A program made the translations under genes and the position numbers. Below the pieces are notes generated by a model, which worked only from the letters and a program-made list of their open reading frames with translations, searched no databases and had not been told where the DNA came from. From contig VFKK01000187.1 in NCBI GenBank assembly GCA_009885605.1, forward strand, positions 1 through 11,661: DNA of 11,661 bases. The letters run 5' to 3'. Origin of the DNA: Cyclobacteriaceae bacterium (GTDB lineage Bacteria > Bacteroidota > Bacteroidia > Cytophagales > Cyclobacteriaceae). This document shows positions 1 through 6,459 of the stretch, piece after piece; the stretch's first letter is position 1; each line of letters begins with the position of its first letter.

Positions 1-430
1 CAGCTTTTTGGGAAATGTTACGAACCAGTTACATTCGTTTTATGGTTTTGCGATCGGATCTGTTTTTGCTGGAGTGGTAGGCACAGGTTTCTATCCATTC
101 ATGGGAAACAGAGTCTGGTGCAGGTTTGGTTGTCCTTTGGCAGCATACCTCGGGATCGTGCAGCGATTCAAATCCCGTTTCAGAATCACCACCAATGGAG
201 GTCAATGCATATCTTGCGGCAATTGCTCCACTCATTGCGAAATGGGAATCGATGTACGAGCTTACGCCCAGAAGGGACAAAACATAGTCAGATCAAGTTG
301 TGTCGGATGCGGAGTCTGTTCGGCAGTCTGTCCAAGAGGAGTTTTAAAGCTAGAAAATGGTCCTGAAGATGGCAGAATCCATGAATTACCGATTATCATT
401 GGAAATAATTCCATCAAGTTGAATGTGTAA
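1..430 (+). CDS. NapH/NosR-type membrane 4Fe-4S protein, C-terminal part (5' end outside window)
   Basis: The frame is open to the left edge, so the gene is truncated by the window; the TTG at 8 is not taken as a real start. The visible part has a hydrophobic segment (about residues 11-31 counted from the TTG) and then WCRFGCPLAA, the CxxxCP motif typical of the NapH/NosR/MauN membrane ferredoxin group, followed by a basic stretch. Two ferredoxin clusters follow: C67-C70-C73-C77, where the last Cys is followed by Glu rather than Pro, and C98-C101-C104-C108-Pro. Proteins of this group pass electrons between quinol or membrane partners and a cytoplasmic or periplasmic acceptor. The specific partner here is unknown. 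The stop codon (428-430) directly abuts the ATG of a cellulose-synthase-like glycosyltransferase, suggesting one transcript and perhaps translational coupling. Family call is confident; the role is not. Confidence 0.85.
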   Translation, partial: SFLGNVTNQLHSFYGFAIGSVFAGVVGTGFYPFMGNRVWCRFGCPLAAYLGIVQRFKSRFRITTNGGQCISCGNCSTHCEMGIDVRAYAQKGQNIVRSSCVGCGVCSAVCPRGVLKLENGPEDGRIHELPIIIGNNSIKLNV

Positions 431-1900
431 ATGATCTTCTTATACCTATTGATTGGGATTTATACTCTGGGTATGCTGTTTATATTTGTTTACAGTCTTG
501 CCCAAGGTCATTTACTTTTGAATTTTCTTAAAGCAAGAAAATCGCTGGGAAATGTCCCGAAGGTTTATCCCAAAGTCTGGCCTAAAGTCACCATTCAGCT
601 CCCTGTTTTCAACGAACTTTATGTGGTCGAGCGATTAATAGAAGCGGTTGCTAAAATCAATTACCCCACCGAATTACGTGAAATCCAACTTTTAGATGAT
701 AGTACGGATCAGACATCTGAGCTTATTCAATCCAAAATCAGGCAATTTCCGGAGATCAATTTTCAATACATTCATCGGGTAAATCGGACAGGATTTAAGG
801 CTGGAGCTTTAAGAGAAGGATTAGAGAAAGCATCAGGGGAATTCATCGCGATTTTTGATGCTGACTTCATTCCGGATCCGGACTTTTTGCAAAAGACTCT
901 TCCCTATTTCTCCTCCGATAAAATCGGAATGGTCCAGACCCGCTGGACTCATTTGAATCAGAATTATTCCCTGATCACTCGCTTGCAGGCTTTTGCCCTG
1001 GACGCCCATTTCCTGATTGAGCAGATCGGGAGAAATAGCCAGCACGCTTTTATCAACTTCAACGGAACCGGGGGAATCTGGCGAAAAAGCTGCATTCTCG
1101 ATGCCGGCAACTGGCATGACGATACTCTGACGGAAGACCTGGACCTGAGTTATCGCGCTCAGCGCAAAGGCTGGGAGTTCATCTATCGACCGGAAATTGA
1201 ATCACCCGCCGAGCTTCCGCCGATCATGTCGGCCGTAAAGTCTCAGCAATTCCGATGGACAAAAGGAGGTGCCGAATGTGCAGCAAAGCATGCAAAGGGA
1301 GTTTTGTCAGAAGACTTGCCATTTTCAACCAAGTTTCACGCAATGGCCCACCTGTTCAACAGCACCATCTTTATTGCCGTTTTACTGGTGAGTTTTAGCA
1401 GTATCGGAGTTTGGTGGGCTGGAATGCTTGGCTTGATTCCTTTGGAATTATTAAGGATTACCGGTCTATTCATGATTGGGTTTGTGATCATTGCAGCAGT
1501 TTATATGATCTCTTATTTCTACAATAAAAGAGGATTTTGGAGAAGTTTGTTTCAGGCTTTATATATGCTGCCTTTGTTTCTTTCCATTTCCATGGGATTG
1601 GCTTTGCACAATGCACAGGCGGTTTTTGAGGGCTTTTCAGGCAAAAAATCACCTTTTATCCGCACGCCAAAATTCAATCTCGAAAGTGGAAAGTCGGTGC
1701 TCCGTTCAAATCTTTACTTAAATTTCAGAATCCCCGTAACTACCTGGTTTGAGGGGATTTTGGCTTTGGTATTTGTAGGGATGGTATATCTCAGTTTCAG
1801 AGAAAAAAACTTTATTCTCCTCCCATTTCACATCATGCTGGCTTTCGGTTATGCGACAGTTTTCATCAGCTCATTCAAATCATATGGCCTGGGCCGATAG
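431..1900 (+). CDS. Processive family 2 glycosyltransferase, CslA/cellulose-synthase-like
   Basis: 489-aa membrane glycosyltransferase predicted to polymerise a nucleotide-sugar into a beta-linked glycan and extrude it across the inner membrane. An N-terminal membrane helix (about 1-22) precedes the GT-A domain (about 50-290). All signatures of processive GT2 enzymes are present: LLDDSTD (Asp89/90), FDADF (DxD, 143-145), TED (234-236, catalytic base Asp236) and QQFRW (272-276). Several membrane helices follow (about 305-330, 340-365, 372-392, 440-456, 460-480). The catalytic domain, with GFKAGAL, FNGTGG and QQFRW, resembles from memory plant CslA glucomannan synthases more closely than BcsA. 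The C-terminus is short, with no PilZ domain visible. The start ATG abuts the stop of the Fe-S gene; the next GT begins 8 bp downstream. GC is uneven: about 55% at 1081-1260 against about 37% at 1381-1560. The polymer made cannot be read from sequence; beta-mannan or glucomannan is an inference. Confidence 0.93.
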   Translation: MIFLYLLIGIYTLGMLFIFVYSLAQGHLLLNFLKARKSLGNVPKVYPKVWPKVTIQLPVFNELYVVERLIEAVAKINYPTELREIQLLDDSTDQTSELIQSKIRQFPEINFQYIHRVNRTGFKAGALREGLEKASGEFIAIFDADFIPDPDFLQKTLPYFSSDKIGMVQTRWTHLNQNYSLITRLQAFALDAHFLIEQIGRNSQHAFINFNGTGGIWRKSCILDAGNWHDDTLTEDLDLSYRAQRKGWEFIYRPEIESPAELPPIMSAVKSQQFRWTKGGAECAAKHAKGVLSEDLPFSTKFHAMAHLFNSTIFIAVLLVSFSSIGVWWAGMLGLIPLELLRITGLFMIGFVIIAAVYMISYFYNKRGFWRSLFQALYMLPLFLSISMGLALHNAQAVFEGFSGKKSPFIRTPKFNLESGKSVLRSNLYLNFRIPVTTWFEGILALVFVGMVYLSFREKNFILLPFHIMLAFGYATVFISSFKSYGLGR

Positions 1901-1908
1901 AAATTTCC

Positions 1909-2601
1909 ATGCATAATCCCCCGATTATTGACGTCATCATTCCTGCATACAACGAGGAAAAGTCGATCCCGAAAGTCCTTGCAGAAATCCCAAAAATCGT
2001 CCGCCATATTGTAGTTGCCAATAATAATTCAACCGACCGGACAGGAGAAGTTGCAAAAGCTGCTGGTGCAGAAGTGGTTTTTGAAGGGCAAAAAGGATAT
2101 GGAAAGGCTTGTCTCACTGCGATGGATTGGATATGGAATCAGGAAGTTCAGCCTGATATTGTCGTGTTTTTAGATGGGGATTACAGTGATTACCCGGAGG
2201 AAATGAAGGACTTAATCCGGCCTATTTTAGATCGGAAAGCAGATATGGTAATTGGGTCCAGAGCTTTGGGAAAAAGGGAAGCCGGATCGATGACTTTTCC
2301 GCAGGTGTTTGGAAACTGGCTGGCAACGACGATGATGCGCTACATGCAAGGCGCAAAGTTTTCTGACTTGGGACCGTTTCGGGCGATAAGTTGGAAAAAG
2401 CTTTTGGAGCTCAATATGATTGACCAGAACTTTGGGTGGACGATCGAAATGCAGATCAAGGCTCACCAGAAAGGACTGCGGTATACTGAAATTCCTGTTA
2501 ATTATCGGAAGCGAATCGGAGTTTCTAAAGTCAGCGGAACTGTAAAAGGTGTCATTGGTGCAGGATACAAGATTATTTTTACGATTTTTAAGTATTGGTA
2601 A
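1909..2601 (+). CDS. Family 2 glycosyltransferase, polyprenyl-phosphate sugar synthase-like (DPM1/DPG type)
   Basis: 230-aa soluble GT-A enzyme with no membrane segment. Motifs are IPAYNEE (about 11-17), NNNSTDRTG (nucleotide-binding), FLDGDYSDYPEE (DGD 89-91, metal binding), IGSRALG (115-121), a D-x-GPFRA segment (153-159) and a C-terminal EIPVNYRKRIGVSKVSG stretch. This order is typical of dolichyl/polyprenyl-phosphate mannose or glucose synthases and their bacterial relatives, which transfer a hexose from GDP-Man or UDP-Glc to a lipid phosphate on the cytoplasmic face. It lies 8 bp behind the processive GT, so it is surely co-transcribed. The product could be the donor for the GT87-like membrane enzyme at 3548, since GT-C enzymes use polyprenyl-phosphate sugars; that link is inference. 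It could instead transfer sugar to another lipid or small acceptor. Sugar specificity cannot be decided from the sequence. Confidence 0.9.
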   Translation: MHNPPIIDVIIPAYNEEKSIPKVLAEIPKIVRHIVVANNNSTDRTGEVAKAAGAEVVFEGQKGYGKACLTAMDWIWNQEVQPDIVVFLDGDYSDYPEEMKDLIRPILDRKADMVIGSRALGKREAGSMTFPQVFGNWLATTMMRYMQGAKFSDLGPFRAISWKKLLELNMIDQNFGWTIEMQIKAHQKGLRYTEIPVNYRKRIGVSKVSGTVKGVIGAGYKIIFTIFKYW

Positions 2602-2627
2602 AAAAAGTATTCTGTAACAGTAATCAG

Positions 2628-2657
2628 TTTGCAGGACCGAAAACCATATTAGACTTG
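2628..2657 (+). promoter_or_regulatory. Candidate Bacteroidota sigma-A promoter
   Basis: TTTG (2628-2631) and TAGACTTG (2650-2657, one mismatch to TAnnTTTG) are separated by 18 bp, close to the spacing known for Bacteroidota housekeeping promoters. Transcription would begin around 2662-2666, just ahead of the ATG at 2673. It lies in the 71-bp gap that splits the glycosyltransferase genes from the lipoprotein/GT87 genes, so it may start a second transcript. No expression evidence is available. Confidence 0.4.
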
Positions 2658-2672
2658 ATCCATTAATACCTT

Positions 2673-3551
2673 ATGAAATCCAGCTTACTTATTCTCCTAA
2701 TCTCCCTTCTCCTTTTCTCGTGCGGAACTTCGGGTAGGGAAGGTGTCATTGAGGAACAGTTTTCGAAATATTGGTATCAGGGCAAAGCAGAAATCAATGT
2801 CTTTGATCTGGTGCAAAGCAGATATGGAGAAGATCGAACGGGCACAGCAGTAATGATTTTTGTGACCGAAGATTTTTCGAAGAAAAAACAGGTCAAACTC
2901 GATAATCCGGAATCAGCCGAAGCAGATGCTCAGAAAGTCTTGAAACTAAATATGACCCGGGAGTTTGTGACTGGAGTCTATCCCTATCATACCATGCTTT
3001 CGGTTTTTTCTCCTGTTTATGACGAATTGAAGGCACCCAAAATAACCAGTTCAGTGACAGAATGGTGCGGACAATCTTATTCTCAACTTAATTGGAAAAA
3101 TAGCTCTTACAAGGCTACACTCTTTTCCTATTTTGAAAAGGAAGGTGACCAGGAGGTAAGTATCAATGCTTTGGCTGAGGATGAGCTATTTAATTTAATT
3201 CGACTTAACCCTGACTTGGTGCCATTGGATGATATCGAATTGATTCCAGGATTGGTTTTTCAGAGATTTGCACATATCCCCCTCAAAGCAGAAGAAGCTG
3301 TAATTTCTCGTCGGGAAATAGGCTCAAACCAAGCTGAAATCGAAGTCGCCTATTCTGAAATTGGTCGTAAACTAGTCATTCAATTCAATCAGTTTTTCCC
3401 TTACGAAATCATGGGCTGGCAGGAAATTCAAACCAAGCAAGATGGCAAGCAGGAAATCACAACCGCAACCAGAACAAAGCTTTCGATGCTGGATTATTGG
3501 AACAAGAATGAGGCGATTTTTGAAGGATTGAGACAAGACTTAGGACTTTGA
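2673..3551 (+). CDS. Bacteroidota lipoprotein of unknown function (often mislabelled septum formation inhibitor Maf)
   Basis: 292-aa protein with a type II signal peptide (MKSSLL then a leucine-rich core) and a lipobox LFSC, giving a lipidated Cys17. The mature part has no membrane segment. It contains SKYWYQGKAEI, RYGEDRTGTAVMIFVTE, KVLKLNMTREFVTGVYPY and SSVTEWCGQSY, with conserved-looking aromatic and charged positions. From memory, Bacteroidota proteins with these features are sometimes named 'septum formation inhibitor Maf', but true Maf proteins are about 190-aa cytoplasmic nucleotide pyrophosphatases and nothing here resembles them. It probably faces the periplasm, anchored to the inner or outer membrane. 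Its stop codon overlaps the TTG start of the GT87-like enzyme by four bases, so it likely serves the same glycan pathway. Biochemical function unknown. Confidence 0.88.
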   Translation: MKSSLLILLISLLLFSCGTSGREGVIEEQFSKYWYQGKAEINVFDLVQSRYGEDRTGTAVMIFVTEDFSKKKQVKLDNPESAEADAQKVLKLNMTREFVTGVYPYHTMLSVFSPVYDELKAPKITSSVTEWCGQSYSQLNWKNSSYKATLFSYFEKEGDQEVSINALAEDELFNLIRLNPDLVPLDDIELIPGLVFQRFAHIPLKAEEAVISRREIGSNQAEIEVAYSEIGRKLVIQFNQFFPYEIMGWQEIQTKQDGKQEITTATRTKLSMLDYWNKNEAIFEGLRQDLGL

Positions 3552-4885
3552 ATGCTACGCTGAAAACTTCCCTTCAAATCCTGCTTTTCATCTTAATTCT
3601 TGCAGGAACTTACTTTTTGGGCAACTTGGTTCCCCGAACAGATTTCCAGTTTACCTTCTGGATCTACGTGGTTCTCTTTGGTTCAATGATTTTGATTTAC
3701 GTACTCAGCGATGAAAAAACTCCCTGGTTTTGGATTTTTTTGGCTGGTATTCTTCTCAGATTTTCTCTTTTTCTGTCAATCCCCATCTGGTCCGATGATT
3801 TTGCCAGATTTCTTTGGGATGGCGAATTGCTTAGATTAAATGAAAATCCTTATTTGGAAACTCCCGGTCAATGGATGGAAAATCATCCTTTAGAAACCAC
3901 AAAACTCCAAAATGACCTTTTTGGATTTTTGAATTCCCCCGACTATTTCTCAGTTTATCCACCGTTGAATCAGGCCGTCTTTTGGCTGGTGGCCAAATCA
4001 GGACTAGGAACAATCCTGAACGGTGTCGTGGGACTTCGGATTTTGATGATCCTGGGTGAAATAGGTGTTTTTTTTATGTTTATGAAGGTTTTCAAACTCT
4101 TCGAAACCCCGATCAATAAGCTTTGGCTGTACTGGATAAATCCGCTGATCGTCATTGAAATCACGGGGAACCTCCATTTTGAGGGATTGGTCTTGCTGCT
4201 TTTGCTCGCTTCGATATTTTATCAAGGGCTAAAGAAATTGCTATTGTCCGGAGCCTTTTGGGGACTTTCTGTTGGGGTAAAAATTATTCCGCTGATGCTG
4301 ATTCCGGCATGGATCGCTTTCCCGATAACTAAAAAAAATCCGCTTTTCTGGATAGGGGCAGGAATTGCAATCGGGTTGAGCTTTGTGCCCTTATTGATTG
4401 ATTCTTCCTGGTTTAATTTCTTCCAAAGTCTGAAACTCTATCAGGGCAAGTTCGAGTTTAACGCCTCCGTTTATTACCTCCTGCGGGAAGTTGGATTCTG
4501 GATCCAGGGGTATAATATCATTGCTGATCTGACCAGAATCCTAAGCGCTTTGACCCTGATCTCGATTCTATACCTCAGCTGGAAAAAGAAACCGAAAACA
4601 CTTCCTGAATTGGCGGAACTCTGGGTTCTGATTTATTTGATTTACCTGATTCTTCAGCCGGTGGTGCATCCATGGTACTTGATTCCCGGTTTTGGTTTGA
4701 GTTTGTTGACCCACAAAAAGGCTTTTCTAGTGTGGACTTTCACTGTGATATTTTCTTATCAGGCGTATGGAAATGAGGTTTTTGATGAAAATCCTCTATT
4801 TCTGATAGCAGAATATGTGATCCTTTTTCTGATCATCTTAATCGATTATTTTCTCCCGAATAGAAAAACTAACTTGAGTCAATGA
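3548..4885 (+). CDS. GT87-like polytopic membrane glycosyltransferase (mannosyltransferase-like GT-C)
   Basis: 445-aa polytopic membrane protein with roughly ten or more helices. Near the end of an early loop it has SDDFARFLWDG (82-92) followed by NPY (100-102), then YPPLNQ (137-142), GNLHFEG (207-213) and HPWYL (374-378). This set is typical of GT-C fold enzymes of the GT87/DUF2029 and PIG-M-like type, which transfer mannose or another hexose from a polyprenyl-phosphate donor on the periplasmic side; the tandem Asp83/Asp84 would be the catalytic/metal loop. The start is TTG: the ATG at 3552 is out of frame, and the next in-frame ATG would remove the first membrane helix. The TTG overlaps the upstream stop (TTGA), and the gene's own stop overlaps the next start (ATGA), indicating translational coupling on both sides. 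Acceptor unknown. Confidence 0.87.
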   Translation: MNATLKTSLQILLFILILAGTYFLGNLVPRTDFQFTFWIYVVLFGSMILIYVLSDEKTPWFWIFLAGILLRFSLFLSIPIWSDDFARFLWDGELLRLNENPYLETPGQWMENHPLETTKLQNDLFGFLNSPDYFSVYPPLNQAVFWLVAKSGLGTILNGVVGLRILMILGEIGVFFMFMKVFKLFETPINKLWLYWINPLIVIEITGNLHFEGLVLLLLLASIFYQGLKKLLLSGAFWGLSVGVKIIPLMLIPAWIAFPITKKNPLFWIGAGIAIGLSFVPLLIDSSWFNFFQSLKLYQGKFEFNASVYYLLREVGFWIQGYNIIADLTRILSALTLISILYLSWKKKPKTLPELAELWVLIYLIYLILQPVVHPWYLIPGFGLSLLTHKKAFLVWTFTVIFSYQAYGNEVFDENPLFLIAEYVILFLIILIDYFLPNRKTNLSQ

Positions 4886-5613
4886 AGCATTTAACCCGAT
4901 TTTCGGTTTTGGTAACTTTGCTGATTTTTGGTTTTGGCTGTGCCAAAAGTCCCGAAAAGCAAGCTCAGCAAATTCTTGAAAAATCGATGGAAGCCCACGG
5001 TGGATCTGAGAAATGGGAGAAAGTCAGCAGCTTGAAATTTCGAAAATGGACCCGACTACTCACAGATAGCGGGACAATTGAAAGTGAATTGGACCAACTG
5101 TTAGAGTTTCGGATGAAGCCATATTTTGAAGGTAAAATCACCTGGACAAAAGATTCTGTAGAGCATGTTTCCTTGTGGGATGGCTCTCAGATGAACTATT
5201 CAATGGGAGGAAATGAGATTCAGAATGCGGGTTTTCTAAAATCAAAAAAAGCTGACTTTGACGCCGTTTTTTATGCAATAGCACAGCCATGGAAGCTTTT
5301 GGATGAAGGTGCCAGGCTAACCTATGAAGGACAAAAAACACTGGAAAACGGGCAATTGGCGGAGGTAGTTAAAGTTGATTATGGTCCGGAATCAGATAGT
5401 TGGTGGTATTACTTCGATCCAGTCTCTTTTCAATTGATGGGAAATGAAGTGCAGCTAAAAGATCACCGAAGTCTGATTTACACCATGACATATGAGCGAG
5501 CCGGAGACTTGGTTTTGCATGGAAAGCGAGTAAGCTACCGGGTAAATGAGAAAGGTGAGAAACTCTACACCCGGGCTGAGTATTTGTATTCAGAATATGT
5601 CATTACCTTCTAA
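4882..5613 (+). CDS. Lipoprotein, DUF6503/LolA-like (first of two paralogues)
   Basis: 243-aa exported protein. The hydrophobic signal (about 7-19) ends in FGFGC, a weak but plausible lipobox giving Cys20. After it comes QQILEKSMEAHGGSEKWEKV, a helix plus HGG turn seen at the start of LolA/LolB-fold and DUF6503-type proteins, followed by alternating beta-strand-like sequence (KFRKWTRLL, KITWTKDSVEHVSLWDG, VVKVDYGPESDSWWYYFDP). Such proteins form a half-barrel that may bind lipid or glycolipid; ligand binding here is inference. The start ATG overlaps the stop of the GT87-like gene by four bases (ATGA). The next gene, 58 bp downstream, encodes a relative with the same opening helix and similar architecture. 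Assignment to DUF6503 is from memory of its sequence pattern. Confidence 0.82.
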   Translation: MKHLTRFSVLVTLLIFGFGCAKSPEKQAQQILEKSMEAHGGSEKWEKVSSLKFRKWTRLLTDSGTIESELDQLLEFRMKPYFEGKITWTKDSVEHVSLWDGSQMNYSMGGNEIQNAGFLKSKKADFDAVFYAIAQPWKLLDEGARLTYEGQKTLENGQLAEVVKVDYGPESDSWWYYFDPVSFQLMGNEVQLKDHRSLIYTMTYERAGDLVLHGKRVSYRVNEKGEKLYTRAEYLYSEYVITF

Positions 5614-5671
5614 GGAATCTTATTAAAACCGGAAGTTCTGTTAAATTAAATTCAAGTTGAAAATTCAAAAA

Positions 5672-6421
5672 ATGAAAAAGGAAATCTATCTGATTGGGTT
5701 AGTGATTCTGGAGCTTTTCGCCTCTTGTGATTCTCGAACGGAAGCGGAAAAAATCGTGGACAAGTCAATTGAGGCTTATGGCGGAGAAATCTACGAAACT
5801 GCCAAAATTGATTTTGATTTCAGGGATAGGCACTATTCCATTTTCAAAACTCAAAATGCTTTTGAATACACAAGGGAATTCACTGATTCCACCGGAACTG
5901 TGAAAGATGTGCTCAATAACGCCGGCTTTGTGCGAACTGTAAATGGAGCAAAAATTGACACGTTATCCGAAGAACGAATAGGGGCATTTTCAAGATCTGT
6001 TAATTCAGTCGCGTATTTTGCTTTTCTTCCCTACGGGTTAAATGACGCTGCTGCAGTCAAAACTTATCTGGGAGAGACCGATCTGAAGGGTGAAAAATAT
6101 CACCTGATCAAAGTCACTTTTGCCAAAGATGGAGGAGGAGATGACTTCGATGATGAATTTTTGTACTGGATTGGGGGAGAGGATTTTGTCATCGATTATA
6201 TCGCATACAGCTACCATACAGATGGAGGAGGAGTACGAATGAGGGTAGTGAGCGAAGTGAAGGAAGTGGGAGGAATTCGCTTTCAAAATTATCTGAACCT
6301 CAAGCCCGAAGATAATGAGACACCGGTAGAGGAAATGCAGGCCCTCTACACTTCCGGTCAATTGGAGGTATTGTCAGAGATAAATCTAGAGAATATCAAA
6401 GTGGAAGCTATTTCTAAGTAA
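5672..6421 (+). CDS. Lipoprotein, DUF6503-like (second of two paralogues)
   Basis: 249-aa lipoprotein. The ATG at 5672 is preferred over an in-frame TTG at 5657: it gives a standard signal peptide (MKKEIYLIGLVILELFASC) with lipidated Cys19. The mature protein begins EAEKIVDKSIEAYGGEIYE, matching the opening of the preceding protein (EKQAQQILEKSMEAHGG). It then has strands resembling DUF6503 proteins: GEKYHLIKVTF, DDFDDEFLYWI and IDYIAYSYHTDGGGVRMR, then GGIRFQNYLNLKPED. It is probably a periplasmic or outer-membrane-facing lipid- or glycolipid-interacting protein, but no activity is established. It follows the paralogue by 58 bp and precedes the GH113-like gene by 38 bp with no clear terminator, so it is likely co-transcribed with both. 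Confidence 0.85.
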   Translation: MKKEIYLIGLVILELFASCDSRTEAEKIVDKSIEAYGGEIYETAKIDFDFRDRHYSIFKTQNAFEYTREFTDSTGTVKDVLNNAGFVRTVNGAKIDTLSEERIGAFSRSVNSVAYFAFLPYGLNDAAAVKTYLGETDLKGEKYHLIKVTFAKDGGGDDFDDEFLYWIGGEDFVIDYIAYSYHTDGGGVRMRVVSEVKEVGGIRFQNYLNLKPEDNETPVEEMQALYTSGQLEVLSEINLENIKVEAISK

Positions 6422-6459
6422 CTTAATTTCAATAAGTAAACCTTTCTAAGTCTTTCCAC

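Noticed and set aside
5657..5671. TTG at 5657 as the start of the second DUF6503-like lipoprotein
   Set aside because: The in-frame ATG at 5672 yields a normal lipoprotein signal beginning MKKEIYL; the five extra residues add nothing.
6038..6361. 107-codon open frame on the - strand inside the second lipoprotein gene
   Set aside because: Fully contained in a convincing lipoprotein gene on the other strand; composition is that of an antisense reading.
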